This document shows positions 8,714 to 18,090 of a DNA stretch of 64,000 nt, piece by piece. Source of the DNA: Dyadobacter linearis. GTDB lineage: Bacteria; Bacteroidota; Bacteroidia; Cytophagales; Spirosomataceae. The stretch's first letter is position 1. Each line of letters starts with the position of its first letter. The notes under the pieces were generated by a model. That model made no database searches. It saw only the letters and a program-made list of their open reading frames with translations, and was not told the origin of the DNA. The DNA is taken from positions 1,240,001 through 1,304,000 of the forward strand of contig NZ_CAJRAU010000001.1 of the NCBI RefSeq assembly GCF_907165045.1, read 5' to 3'. Made by a program: the position numbers and the translations under genes.

Positions 8714-9880
8714 TTACCTCTCCCGCACCGACGATCCCCTCACAATTAGCTCCGTTTTCAAGATCTTCCGCTCGTGCACAGGTATTTCCTCTGTATCGAC
8801 CAGCTCTAAAATCCACTCCGCAGTAGCCTGGCCCATCTCCATTGTCGGCTGCCTGATCGTGGTCAGGCCGGGTCCAATGTACGCGGACTCGGGATTATCG
8901 CTGAAACCTACAACCCCAAGATCTTCCGGGATCCGGATGCCCTTTTCTCTCGCCATCAACATAATTTCTATTGCCGCCGAATCATTTACTGCGAAGATTG
9001 CATCAGGCCGCTCTGCCAGATCGAGCAGGTATTGACCGTAAATTCTTGCTTTTTGCTGAGTTAGCATTCCCTGAATTACCATGTGGTCTTCAATGCTTTT
9101 TCCGTATTTCTCCATCGCTGCCTTGTAACCTCTTAATCGCTCACGGCTCACCAGCAAATTGAGCGGCCCGCCAAGGTGCGCCACTTTTTCATATCCATTG
9201 AGCAACAAATGCTCCACTGCCATAAAAGCAGACTCAAAATCATTCACCACCACTTTCGGTACGTCGATCTGCTCACATACCCGATTGAAAAGAATGAGCG
9301 GTATCCCACGTTTCTCAAATACCTCTAAATGGTCAAAATTGTTGGTTTCCTGTGTTAGTGAGATCAGCAGCCCGTCTACCCGATTGGCCAGCATTGCCTT
9401 TGTATTGGAAATTTCTACCTGGTAGGACTCATTACTTTGCATGATCGTCAGGTTGTAGCCTGCCTTTGTCAGCACCTCGTGCGCACCGATGATCACATTG
9501 GGAAAGAACGGATTGTGGAACTCCGGTACGATCATGCCGATCGTATTCGTGCGGCTCTTCACCAGATTATAGGCCAGCTGATTAGGTTGATAGTCGAGCA
9601 GCGCGGCAGTATCCAGCACAGCCTGCCGGGTTTCCGGACTGATATCCGCATGTCCATGCAATGCGCGTGAAACTGTCGAGTTGGAAACGCCAAGCGTTTT
9701 GGCAATATCAATGATCGTCGTTTGATGCCGTCTCCTCTTTTGCTGAACTGCCGCAGAAACGTCCTTTTCCTGGATTGTAAAATAATAGTTGCACGGCTTG
9801 CACAGGAATCGCTGCTTGCCTCGTACATACCCCGCCTTCATAATTCCTTCAACCTGTCCGCACTTCACGCACTTGATCAT
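8714..9880 (-). CDS. LacI/GalR family regulator with an N-terminal IS1-InsA-like zinc ribbon
   Basis: This 388-residue repressor has two DNA-binding elements. Residues 4-30 form a CxxC...CxxC zinc ribbon (C4, C7, C27, C30) with GYVRGKQRFLCKPCNYYF, similar to the head of InsA of IS1. Residues about 53-100 form the LacI helix-turn-helix (TIIDIAKTLGVSNSTVSRAL, then DYQPNQLAYNLVKSRT hinge). A periplasmic-binding-protein sensor domain follows to the end (NTIGMIVPEFHNPFFPNVI). The ATG at 9880 is preferred, since the frame upstream offers only a TTG at 9913. It is divergent from the susC at 10221 and a LacI-type palindrome lies between them, so it probably controls the 10-28 kb locus. Effector unknown. 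Confidence 0.85.
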   Translation of the reverse strand: MIKCVKCGQVEGIMKAGYVRGKQRFLCKPCNYYFTIQEKDVSAAVQQKRRRHQTTIIDIAKTLGVSNSTVSRALHGHADISPETRQAVLDTAALLDYQPNQLAYNLVKSRTNTIGMIVPEFHNPFFPNVIIGAHEVLTKAGYNLTIMQSNESYQVEISNTKAMLANRVDGLLISLTQETNNFDHLEVFEKRGIPLILFNRVCEQIDVPKVVVNDFESAFMAVEHLLLNGYEKVAHLGGPLNLLVSRERLRGYKAAMEKYGKSIEDHMVIQGMLTQQKARIYGQYLLDLAERPDAIFAVNDSAAIEIMLMAREKGIRIPEDLGVVGFSDNPESAYIGPGLTTIRQPTMEMGQATAEWILELVDTEEIPVHERKILKTELIVRGSSVRER

Positions 9881-9948
9881 TTCAATTGTACTATTTAAAT
9901 AAATAACCTCCAAACCAGCCTATTCGCATCATTATCGAAATCACAAGG

Positions 9949-9956
9949 CAAAAATA
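9949..9956 (-). promoter_or_regulatory. -7 element for the LacI regulator
   Basis: The minus strand reads TATTTTTG, fitting TANNTTTG, about 70 nt before the ATG. The -33 half is not evident. Confidence 0.35.
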
Positions 9957-9997
9957 AAGAATTATCATATTATTAACTTATAAAACCATATATCGGC

Positions 9998-10015
9998 AAC
10001 GTATTCGCAAACGTT
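9998..10015. promoter_or_regulatory. candidate LacI-family operator
   Basis: AACGTATTCGCAAACGTT is an 18-bp near-palindrome (14 of 18 positions symmetric) with a central CG. It is extended by GG and CC at matching distance outside. A central CpG within a 16-20 bp palindrome is characteristic of LacI/GalR operators. It sits between the divergent lacI-type gene and susC. No second copy was noticed in the window. Confidence 0.45.
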
Positions 10016-10220
10016 CCCGATAGTTTTTGATCAATTTTGAGATTAGATAAGGTTTAAATGGCCTTGATTCCGCCATCCCTGCTCGTTAATTTCATTCAAA
10101 AACGCTCAGATCACACCGAATTGCAGGCCGCATTTCACATTCGCGTGTCGCTTCAATACTAAAGAAATCTGACCTGAATTGAATTATTCCGTTATCCACT
10201 CTAACCCTATATTCTTTAAT

Positions 10221-13200
10221 ATGCAGAAAAAAATACGCGTTTTGCTTGGGCTCTTATGCTTGTCGCTGAGCCTCGCACAGATCACTTACGCCCAGTCAGG
10301 CAATGTCTCGGGAAAGGTGAGTGACGAAAAAGGGGAAGGCGTCCCCGGAGCCAGCGTTACCGTTAAAGGCACGCAGGTGGGAACACTTACCAACGTCGAC
10401 GGTACTTACTCCGTCGATGCGCCGGCAAATGCTACTTTGGTTTTTTCATTTGTAGGTTACCTGAAAGAAGAAGTCGCCATCAACAACCGCTCAACCGTAG
10501 ATGCCGTTTTGAAAGTTGATACAAAATCATTGGAAGAAGTGGTCGTGGTAGGCTATGGAACGCAGCGAAAAGTGGAGACTACTGGTTCGATCGCCTCGAT
10601 TAAATCGGATGAACTCACGCAGTTACCTATTACTAACGTAGCGCAGGGACTTCAATCCCGCGTTTCGGGTGTGCAGATCAACCAAAACTCCGGCTCACCC
10701 GGCGGTAATATCAGTGTGCGGATCCGGGGAACAAACTCCATCAATGGAAATGCAGAGCCGCTTTATGTGATTGACGGAATTCAGATCTCAAACAGTGGCG
10801 GGATTAATGATGTGAGCCCGCTTTCTACCATTAACCCCAATGATATTGAATCAGTTGAAGTTTTGAAAGACGCTTCTGCCTCCGCCATTTACGGAGCCCG
10901 TGCAGCCAATGGGGTTATCCTCATTACGACAAAACGTGGCAAAGCAGGAAAAACCAACGTATCTATCGAAAGCTATTACGGTGTGCAGCAGGTAACCAAA
11001 AAACTGGATGTGCTCAACGCAGCCGAATTTGCGCAGCTCGAAAATGAAACATTCAAAAACAAAGCTTATCCCGATCCGGCGGGCCTGGGAGAAGGTATTG
11101 ATTGGCAGGACCTTATCTTCCAGAAAGCGCCGATCCAGAATCACCAGCTAACGATCAGTGGCGGTACTAAAAAAACACAGCTGTCGATTTCGGCCAACTA
11201 CTTCGATCAGGATGGGGTGATTATTAATTCAGATTTCAAACGGTTCACCTACCGCCTTAATGTCGATCACAATGTCAGCAAAAAACTGCGCGTGGGTACC
11301 AGCGTGATGGGAAGTTTTTCCAATAACAATGGGATTGATGCCGGCAGTACAAGCGTTGGAGACGCGGGTGTTGTAACCGGAACCGTGCTCGGAGCGGCAA
11401 TAGGTGCCCCGCCAACTTTGCAGCCTTACAAACCCGACGGTTCTATATTCCCGTTTGCGGAACAGGGTAACGGACAATATCGCGAGGTAATTAATCCATT
11501 GAATTACACTTCCATCTTGCAGAAGCGCAATTTCAAGCGCGCATTGATCAACCTTTATGGAGAATATACAATCCTTCCCGGACTTACCTACCGTGCATCT
11601 TTCAATGCAGATCTAGATTCCAGAATTTACGATACATACCTGCCGATTTCCATTATAGCCGTAAAAGACCGTAATGATAATTCAGGAACTGCTAATAAAT
11701 TCAATTCCAACTTTTTGGGTCTGCTTCATGAAAGCGTGCTTTCCTACGGTACCAAAATCGGTGATCACCACAGCTTGAAATTCACAGGTTTGTTCGCTAC
11801 CCAGGTTGAGAAATATAACAACAATCAAATCAGTGCGAACGGTTTTCCCAACGATGCAACCAGAAATGAAGCACTTCAGTTGGCATTGAACAGGACGGTA
11901 TCGAGTTCCCGGAACATGCAGCGGCTGGATTCTTACATGGGCAGGGTTAATTATGGTTTCAAGGACCGATATTTTGTGGACGTTACTGCCCGTGTAGATG
12001 GTTCGAGCAAGTTTGGAGCCAATCACAAATACGGATTTTTTCCTGCAGTATCGGCAGCATGGCGACTTATTGAAGAGCCTTTCATGAAAGATGTGAACTG
12101 GCTATCGGACCTGAAACTGCGCGGTAGCTACGGTATTACAGGAAATGCAGGCGGAATTGATCCATATCAATCTTTGGCGACAGTTCAGTCTGGCGGCGGC
12201 TACGACATCAATCATACGTACTTCACTGCTATTCGTCCTTCCGGAATTTCAAACCCTGATCTGCGCTGGGAGAAATCGACACAGACCAACATCGGTATTG
12301 ATGCTAGTCTGCTTAATAACCGCTTCTCTCTAATTGTCGATTACTATATCAAGAAAACCGAAGACCTTCTTTATATCAAAACTCTGCCGCTTTCATCAGG
12401 TTACAGCAGCATTACGGGAAACTACGGTTCGCTGGAAAACAAAGGACTTGAAATCGCAGCAAGTGCAAACCTGCTCGACGGACCGGTAAAATGGAGCATT
12501 AATGGAAACCTGACCATTAACCGGAATAAAGTACTGGATCTGGACGGCGGAACAACTGACGAAAGATTTATCACTAACTATACGGTACTAAAAGTGGGTC
12601 AGCCGCTTGGTGTATTCAAAACTTACGTTTTTGACGGCATCAACCAGACCGGCGAAGCCATTATACCAGGTTACGACGGCAGACTTGGGGGGCACAAGGT
12701 GAAAGACCTCAATAACGATGGCGCTATCAATTCAGCAGATCAGATCATTACGGGTAATCCAAATCCGAAGTTCATTTACGGTTTCTCTACAAATCTTACC
12801 TTCAAAAACTTTGACCTGAGCGCCTTTTTCTCAGGAACAGAAGGAAATGACATTTACAACGTCAGCCGCCTTTCATTCGAGAACCCACTTGGCCAGCGCA
12901 ATCTTTTCCAGGGTGTAGAAAACCGTTGGACACCTGAAAATCCGAGCAACCAATATGTAAGTCCGGCAGTAGCTGGCCGGTTGCCGATTTCTTCCTATGC
13001 GGTGGAAGATGGTTCGTACCTGCGTTTCAAAAACCTGATGCTGGGCTACACCCTCCCGACGATCAAAGGGATCAGCAGAATCAGAGTTTATGTGAGCGGC
13101 AACAACCTTTTCACATTCACGAAATACAGCGGCTTCGATCCGGAAGTGAACACTTATGCCAATTCCAATACAACAATCGGAATTGACAACCTGGTTTACC

Positions 13201-13244
13201 CACAGTCGAAATCATTCCTTGGAGGCATTCAGCTTACTTTTTAA
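10221..13244 (+). CDS. SusC/RagA-type TonB-dependent outer-membrane transporter
   Basis: This is the transporter of the second SusC/SusD pair, about 1007 residues. The ATG at 10221 is chosen because a signal peptide follows (MQKKIRVLLGLLCLSLSLAQ, cleavage near YAQ). The TTG at 10179 would place 14 residues before it. The domain order is a carboxypeptidase-like domain (GNVSGKVSDEKGEGVPGAS), TonB box (LEEVVVVGYGTQRKVETTGS), plug (VRIRGTNSINGNAEPLYVID; VLKDASASAIYGARAANGVI) and a beta-barrel ending GGIQLTF. It opens the LacI-linked locus with oxidoreductase, ApbE, GH2 and symporter genes downstream, so its cargo is probably the sugar processed by those enzymes (inference). Confidence 0.95.
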   Translation: MQKKIRVLLGLLCLSLSLAQITYAQSGNVSGKVSDEKGEGVPGASVTVKGTQVGTLTNVDGTYSVDAPANATLVFSFVGYLKEEVAINNRSTVDAVLKVDTKSLEEVVVVGYGTQRKVETTGSIASIKSDELTQLPITNVAQGLQSRVSGVQINQNSGSPGGNISVRIRGTNSINGNAEPLYVIDGIQISNSGGINDVSPLSTINPNDIESVEVLKDASASAIYGARAANGVILITTKRGKAGKTNVSIESYYGVQQVTKKLDVLNAAEFAQLENETFKNKAYPDPAGLGEGIDWQDLIFQKAPIQNHQLTISGGTKKTQLSISANYFDQDGVIINSDFKRFTYRLNVDHNVSKKLRVGTSVMGSFSNNNGIDAGSTSVGDAGVVTGTVLGAAIGAPPTLQPYKPDGSIFPFAEQGNGQYREVINPLNYTSILQKRNFKRALINLYGEYTILPGLTYRASFNADLDSRIYDTYLPISIIAVKDRNDNSGTANKFNSNFLGLLHESVLSYGTKIGDHHSLKFTGLFATQVEKYNNNQISANGFPNDATRNEALQLALNRTVSSSRNMQRLDSYMGRVNYGFKDRYFVDVTARVDGSSKFGANHKYGFFPAVSAAWRLIEEPFMKDVNWLSDLKLRGSYGITGNAGGIDPYQSLATVQSGGGYDINHTYFTAIRPSGISNPDLRWEKSTQTNIGIDASLLNNRFSLIVDYYIKKTEDLLYIKTLPLSSGYSSITGNYGSLENKGLEIAASANLLDGPVKWSINGNLTINRNKVLDLDGGTTDERFITNYTVLKVGQPLGVFKTYVFDGINQTGEAIIPGYDGRLGGHKVKDLNNDGAINSADQIITGNPNPKFIYGFSTNLTFKNFDLSAFFSGTEGNDIYNVSRLSFENPLGQRNLFQGVENRWTPENPSNQYVSPAVAGRLPISSYAVEDGSYLRFKNLMLGYTLPTIKGISRIRVYVSGNNLFTFTKYSGFDPEVNTYANSNTTIGIDNLVYPQSKSFLGGIQLTF

Positions 13245-13261
13245 GCCCTAAATTTTGAATT

Positions 13262-14758
13262 ATGAAACTTTCTAAAATAGCATTCAAGAAAATACTTCTG
13301 CTCGTCGCGCTTGCGCTGGGAACCGGCTCCTGCCAGTTAGACGAAGAAATTTACTCTTCAATTTTCGTCGAATCCTTTTACAAAACAGCTTCGGATTCTG
13401 AAAAAGGCTTACTGTCCGTTTACGATGCATTGGGCGGTCTTTACGGCGGCCCGGCAGCAACGATGGTACCGGATTTCAGCGCAGACCAGATTTACCCGAG
13501 AGGTGTTGTGGGCCGTAATTCACTCACCCTGTTCACCGTAGAACCCACTTATACCATTCAGAAAAGTGCCGGTCGCACCAACGAATCTCCTCAGCAGCTC
13601 TGGATTTCTTCATATAGTGGAATCGAAAGGGCTAACTGGATCATTACCAAAGTTCCCGACGCAACAATGGATGAAACGCGTAAGAAACAGATCTTGGGAG
13701 AAGCTTATTTCCTAAGGGCATTTTACTTCTGGACGCTTGCCAAAAACTTCGGAGATGTGGTGGTAAAAACTGAACCCAGCGTAACGGAAGCAGAAGCGTA
13801 TGCACCAAAAAGCGCAATGGCGGATGTTTACAAACAGATTTACAGCGACCTGGATCAGGCAGGGCAAGCGGGGCTTGCCTCCTATCCTGCCAATGAAAAG
13901 GGCCGCCCTTCCAAGGAAGCAGTAGATGCGCTTTATGCCAAAGCTGCCCTTTACAATCAGGATTGGGCAAAGTCGCTGGAAAAGGCAGAGACTGTCATCA
14001 ATTCTGGCAAATATGGTCTGCTGCCTAATGTAATTGATGTTTTCAGTTATCTGAAGGAAGATGAAGCGCGCCGTGAAAATATATGGGCTTATGAAGCGGA
14101 TCCTATCACGCCAGGGAACGGGCACCAGCTTACCAGTCTGGCCGGACCAGTCGGAAGTGCGGGAGTTGAATATGCAAAAACATCTTACGGCTCCATGTTC
14201 GCCTACATGTCGTTCTTCAACTCATTCGATCCAAAGGACAAGCGCAGACAATTACTGGACACTACTTTTATCGATAAATCGGGAAAATGGGTTCCTCAGC
14301 GGAGCATTACACCTATTACTACCGACGCTGTTTTGATTAAAAAATACCAGGATCCCGTTTCCAGCACAGGTTTGATCCCGAACATACCTATTCTGCGGAT
14401 GGCGGATGTTTACCTCATTGCAGCAGAAGCAGAGGCGCGTTTGAACGGACCTTCCGCGAAAGCTTACGAGTATATCAATGCAGTCCGCACAAGAGCCGGC
14501 GTCGCTGAGCTGGCAAAAGGACTGACCAAAGATGCGTTTATTGACGCTGTCATTCAGGAAAGATCATGGGAACTGTTTGCCGAAGGCGACCGCTGGTATG
14601 ACCTCACAAGAACCGACAAGTTCCAAACCGTGATTGCCAAAGCAGTGAATTCGGTGTATCCGACGCGACCAGTTCAGCCAAAAAACAAATACTTCCCGAT
14701 TCCGCAGGACGAGATTAATGCAAATCCGCAGCTGGAACAGAATGCGGCTTGGAAGTAG
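13262..14758 (+). CDS. SusD/RagB family outer-membrane lipoprotein
   Basis: This 498-residue glycan-binding lipoprotein is the partner of the SusC encoded 17 nt upstream. The lipobox is GTGSC, with Cys at about residue 24, after a hydrophobic signal. SusD features are the early helical repeats (LGEAYFLRAFYFWTLAKNFG), LRMADVYLIAAEAEARLNG, the C-terminal QERSWELFAEGDRWYDLTRT and KNKYFPIPQDEINANP. A long octamer repeat follows the stop codon, so expression of downstream genes may need another promoter. Confidence 0.95.
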   Translation: MKLSKIAFKKILLLVALALGTGSCQLDEEIYSSIFVESFYKTASDSEKGLLSVYDALGGLYGGPAATMVPDFSADQIYPRGVVGRNSLTLFTVEPTYTIQKSAGRTNESPQQLWISSYSGIERANWIITKVPDATMDETRKKQILGEAYFLRAFYFWTLAKNFGDVVVKTEPSVTEAEAYAPKSAMADVYKQIYSDLDQAGQAGLASYPANEKGRPSKEAVDALYAKAALYNQDWAKSLEKAETVINSGKYGLLPNVIDVFSYLKEDEARRENIWAYEADPITPGNGHQLTSLAGPVGSAGVEYAKTSYGSMFAYMSFFNSFDPKDKRRQLLDTTFIDKSGKWVPQRSITPITTDAVLIKKYQDPVSSTGLIPNIPILRMADVYLIAAEAEARLNGPSAKAYEYINAVRTRAGVAELAKGLTKDAFIDAVIQERSWELFAEGDRWYDLTRTDKFQTVIAKAVNSVYPTRPVQPKNKYFPIPQDEINANPQLEQNAAWK

Positions 14759-14765
14759 GGTTCAA

Positions 14766-14960
14766 TTTTGAATGATTGAATGATTGAATGAGTGAATGAG
14801 TGAATGAGTGAATGAATGAATGATTGAATGACTGAATGATTGAATGATTGAATGACTGAATGAGTGAATGACTGAATGATTGAATGACTGAATGATTGAG
14901 TGATTGAGTGATTGAGTGACTGAGTGACTGAGTGACTGAATGAGTCAATGAGTGAATGGG
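14766..14960. repeat. degenerate octamer tandem array (TGAATGAt/g/c)n
   Basis: About 24 copies of an 8-bp unit, TGAATGAT with variable last base (T, G or C) and later TGAGTGAT/TGAGTGAC variants, follow the susD stop codon. The finer period is four (TGAN). The minus strand is open and would encode an artificial Asn-His-Ser-Ile-Ile-Gln repeat, which I do not treat as a gene. The reverse complement of the same unit appears at 33449-33475. Confidence 0.85.
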
Positions 14961-14990
14961 CGCTGCCGTGTTATTGAATCATCGCAATCC

Positions 14991-15058
14991 GGCCGCAGAG
15001 CGGCCCCCTGTTTCTAGAATCGCAAAGGCCACAAACAATGTCGAGCTCCGGAGGAGCT
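14991..15058. repeat. REP-like pair of short hairpins
   Basis: GGCCGC-aga-GCGGCC (14991-15005) and AGCTCC-gga-GGAGCT (15044-15058) are perfect hairpins with 3-nt loops about 38 nt apart, followed by a conserved-looking TTCCTGTTAACGA tail. This composition suggests a dispersed palindromic element, not a terminator, since no T-run follows. Confidence 0.5.
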
Positions 15059-15146
15059 TCCTGTTAACGACGAAAACGCTTACTGGCTCAGGCAATAAAC
15101 CCGGCACCAGCGCAAACCAATTTTACCAAACCAATGTGAATACAAT

Positions 15147-16082
15147 ATGCTAAGTGTCGCTTTCTTCCTATCACTTTTTCTGAATAACCCCTCCTTCGTT
15201 CCTAAGAATGAGAAGGTGAAGGAATTCAGGATTGTGGAGAATGACACTTTGACTTACACATTGAAACTCGCGCTCGACGACAAAGGCCGGCCGCAGTATT
15301 TTTTCAGGAATATCTTCACACCGGTTTGCTATACCAATGAATGCAAACCGGTGTATATCAATTTTTACTGGGATTTACTGGGTAATTATGTACGTTTTGA
15401 TCTTCCCAAAAACAAGGTGCTCACGAAGGTCGATCACGACGAGTTTAAGGAAGAGGATTACCAGAAGTTGCAGGACATTCTCGCGCAGCCCAACTCCATT
15501 TTCGCCGAGTTAAAAATGGAAGATCTGATTGCAAAAGGCACCGAAGACCTTACAGACTCCGTGGATGTGAAAGCCGGTGCTACATTGAAGACCATCAAAA
15601 ATCAGGTGATCGACGGGGCCGTTTACACCTGCTATACGCTTTGGCAAATCGCTTACGGAAAGGCGGTACCCGAGATGCGGAAGATCATTGAAAGCTACAC
15701 CGACGATAAGTTGCTACACAGCTTCCTGACCAGCAACAATTACCATTATCAGTATTGGGCAATGGAGAAAGTGGTGAGCAAGGATGGAAATGTGCAAAAA
15801 GCATTTGAAGCAGATTTGCAGCAGATCATAGCCGGCAAAAACATTTTTACTGCCAAACATGCCTTGCAACATGTGAACAATCGCTTTTTCGAAAGCGAAG
15901 CGAGACAGACCTGGCTCTGGGAAAGTTATCAGAAATCTGCCTATCCATTGCAGATCACGATATTAAAGAAGCTGGCAAACATCCCGCTGACTAACTCCCT
16001 CATCAACAATCTCAAAGCCGCATTACCCAATGCAAACCAGGAACAAGCTTCGCTAATCAATCAAATACTAGCAAAAAACTAA
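15147..16082 (+). CDS. secreted protein with candidate covalent-FMN (ApbE target) motif
   Basis: This 311-residue protein matches no named family that I recognise. Residues 1-15 are hydrophobic and suggest export. Residues 140-147 read DVKAGATL, close to the D-x-x-S/A-G-A-T pattern in which ApbE attaches FMN to threonine (NqrC, RnfG, FMN_bind domains). T146 would be the attachment site, and the following residues (IKNQVIDGAVYTCYTLWQIA) look like the helix after that motif. A C-x4-C pair lies at C61/C66 (VCYTNECKPVYINFYWD), possibly a disulfide or a metal or heme contact. The C-terminal part is helical. The gene is followed by an FAD oxidoreductase and by apbE. An electron-carrier role is inference. 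Confidence 0.6.
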   Translation: MLSVAFFLSLFLNNPSFVPKNEKVKEFRIVENDTLTYTLKLALDDKGRPQYFFRNIFTPVCYTNECKPVYINFYWDLLGNYVRFDLPKNKVLTKVDHDEFKEEDYQKLQDILAQPNSIFAELKMEDLIAKGTEDLTDSVDVKAGATLKTIKNQVIDGAVYTCYTLWQIAYGKAVPEMRKIIESYTDDKLLHSFLTSNNYHYQYWAMEKVVSKDGNVQKAFEADLQQIIAGKNIFTAKHALQHVNNRFFESEARQTWLWESYQKSAYPLQITILKKLANIPLTNSLINNLKAALPNANQEQASLINQILAKN

Positions 16083-16271
16083 TTCATGAAAACAAATAAC
16101 AAATTCCTAAACCCATCAAAAATCCCCGGGCTTAAGCCCGGGGCAATTGATTTCTTATTGCAACTCTGTTGGCTAACGCCAACGGGAGAGACAGATCTTT
16201 TATTCAATTCCCGTCGGCTTCAGCCAACGGAAAATACTATTGAGAATACTATTGAAAAGACAAGGGGAAAG
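16083..16271 (+). repeat. REP-like palindromes ahead of the FAD oxidoreductase
   Basis: Three hairpins occur in sequence: CCCCGGGCTTAAGCCCGGGG (16124-16143, perfect 20-bp palindrome) followed by a GCAATTGATTT tail; GTTGGC-taac-GCCAAC (16168-16183); and CCGTCGGCTTCAGCCAACGG (16211-16230). The CAATTGATT tail also follows the palindromes at 21689, 21761 and 21881, so they belong to one family. The region happens to be open in the frame of the next gene. Confidence 0.7.
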
Positions 16272-18074
16272 ATGGTTGGATGTACAATGATATTACTCTT
16301 GTTTCTCTTCTCTCTTTCTGTCTCTGCTCAAAATCATGTATTCGTCGAAACAGAATCTTTCACCGACAAAGGCGGCTGGGTGATTGATCAGCAATCTTTT
16401 GTGGTAATGGGCTCGTCTTACCTGATGGCGCACGGTATGGGGCGGCCCGTCAAGGATGCAACTACGACTATTCAGTTCCCTAAAACAGGGAAATACCGGA
16501 TGTGGGTACGCACAAAAGACTGGGCGCCATTCCCGAAAGGCCCGGGAAAGTTTCAGCTCCTGCTCGATGGGAAAGCTGTCGGTCAGGTATTTGGTGAAAG
16601 TGGGTCGGATGAATGGAAATGGTATGATGCCGGGCAAATGGACCTGAAAGCCGGACAGGTTAACATAGCTATGAAAGATCTGACGGGCTTCAATGGCCGT
16701 TGCGATGCGATTTTATTTACTGATGATTTAAAATTTACCCCGCCGAACAAGCTGGAAGAACTAACTGCATTCCGCAAAAAGCTGCTGAACCTGACCGACA
16801 AACCTGTTGAAGCCGGCCAGTATGATCTGGTGGTAGTTGGCGGAGGGATCGCCGGGACTTGCGCTGCGATTTCAGGTGCGAGAATGGGGCTTAAAGTGGC
16901 ATTGATCCAGGACAGACCCGTTCTGGGAGGTAATAACAGTTCTGAAATCCGCGTGCATTTAATGGGCGACGTAGATAAAAACCATTACCCGAAACTCGGC
17001 CGCATTGTGCGCGAAATGGACAATGGTGATCCCGGAAACGGAAATCCTGATGCAAAAGAATATGGTGACGCACGCAAGATTTCAATCGTAAAAGCCGAGC
17101 CTAATATTTCGCTGTTCCTAAACACGCATGTTTATAAGGTTGAAAAAGAAAACGATATCATCACGGCGGTAGTGGGCCGGGATATTGCTACGAATAAGGA
17201 AACGCGTTTCGCAGGCTCCTTCTTTTCGGATTGCACCGGCGACGGAACGATCGGTTTCCTGGCTGGCGCGGAGTTCAGAATGGGACGTGAGAGCAAGGCT
17301 GAAACAGGCGAATCGCTGGCGGCAGAAAAGGCTGATGATTTTACCCTAGGCACTTCCAATTTATGGGCTTCCTTACCTCGCGACACCGTTTCGTCCTTCC
17401 CCGAAACACCCTGGGCAATCCAGTTTTCGGACGAATACCACATTGACGAACCCAAGGCTGACTGGCAGTGGGAAACCGGTTTTGGTAACTTCAATACCAT
17501 TACCGACGCCGAGAAAATCCGCGATCACAACTTACGTGCGATCTACGGAAACTGGTCTTATCTGAAAAAGAACAAAGCTGCAAAATATGGCAAGCACGAG
17601 CTGGCTTGGGTGGCTTACATTGGTGGAAAAAGGGAATCAAGGCGCATTATTGGCGACCATATCCTGAACCAAATGGACATTCAGGAAGGCAAGTTTTACC
17701 CTGACGGTTCAGTAACTGCTACATGGACCATCGACCTGCATTTCCCCGACGCGAAGAATAGCAAATACTTCGAAGGTCAGGAGTTTTTTGCAGGAACAAA
17801 ACACATTAAAGTTGCACCTTACACGATCCCTTACCGCTGTTTATACTCCAAAAACATCCAGAACCTGTTTATGGCAGGGCGGAATATCAGTACCACGCAC
17901 GTTGCCTTCGGCAGCACGCGGGTAATGCGTACCTGCGGCATGATGGGCGAAGTAGTGGGCTTTGCGGCATCTTTGACTAAAAAGTACAGAACCACACCAC
18001 GCGGCGTATATGAGCAACATTTGCCAGAATTAATGGGGATCCTAAAAGGAGAAACCCTTGCCCCGCAGCCTTGA
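16272..18074 (+). CDS. exported FAD-dependent oxidoreductase with N-terminal carbohydrate-binding-like domain
   Basis: This enzyme of about 600 residues is of the FAD_oxidored (PF12831) type. The start at 16272 gives a signal peptide (MVGCTMILLLFLFSLSVSA, then QNHVF). An in-frame ATG at 16086 would add 62 residues translated from the palindromic repeat. Residues about 20-165 resemble a jelly-roll sugar-binding domain (FVETESFTDKGGW, TTTIQFPKTGKYRMWVRTKD). The FAD domain starts with VVVGGGIAGTCAA (residues about 187-199) and LGGNNSSEIR. KRESRRIIGDH, PYRCLYS and the C-terminal LFMAGRNISTTHVAFGSTRV complete the family pattern. With a secreted candidate flavoprotein before it and apbE 16 nt after, it may oxidise a sugar in the periplasm. 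Substrate unknown. Confidence 0.8.
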   Translation: MVGCTMILLLFLFSLSVSAQNHVFVETESFTDKGGWVIDQQSFVVMGSSYLMAHGMGRPVKDATTTIQFPKTGKYRMWVRTKDWAPFPKGPGKFQLLLDGKAVGQVFGESGSDEWKWYDAGQMDLKAGQVNIAMKDLTGFNGRCDAILFTDDLKFTPPNKLEELTAFRKKLLNLTDKPVEAGQYDLVVVGGGIAGTCAAISGARMGLKVALIQDRPVLGGNNSSEIRVHLMGDVDKNHYPKLGRIVREMDNGDPGNGNPDAKEYGDARKISIVKAEPNISLFLNTHVYKVEKENDIITAVVGRDIATNKETRFAGSFFSDCTGDGTIGFLAGAEFRMGRESKAETGESLAAEKADDFTLGTSNLWASLPRDTVSSFPETPWAIQFSDEYHIDEPKADWQWETGFGNFNTITDAEKIRDHNLRAIYGNWSYLKKNKAAKYGKHELAWVAYIGGKRESRRIIGDHILNQMDIQEGKFYPDGSVTATWTIDLHFPDAKNSKYFEGQEFFAGTKHIKVAPYTIPYRCLYSKNIQNLFMAGRNISTTHVAFGSTRVMRTCGMMGEVVGFAASLTKKYRTTPRGVYEQHLPELMGILKGETLAPQP

Positions 18075-18090
18075 GTAACAAACTGATCTG

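Noticed and set aside
14715..14948. Minus-strand open frame of 77 codons with Asn-His-Ser-Ile-Ile-Gln repeats
   Set aside because: It is the translation of the octamer satellite, has no start signals of its own and overlaps the end of susD.
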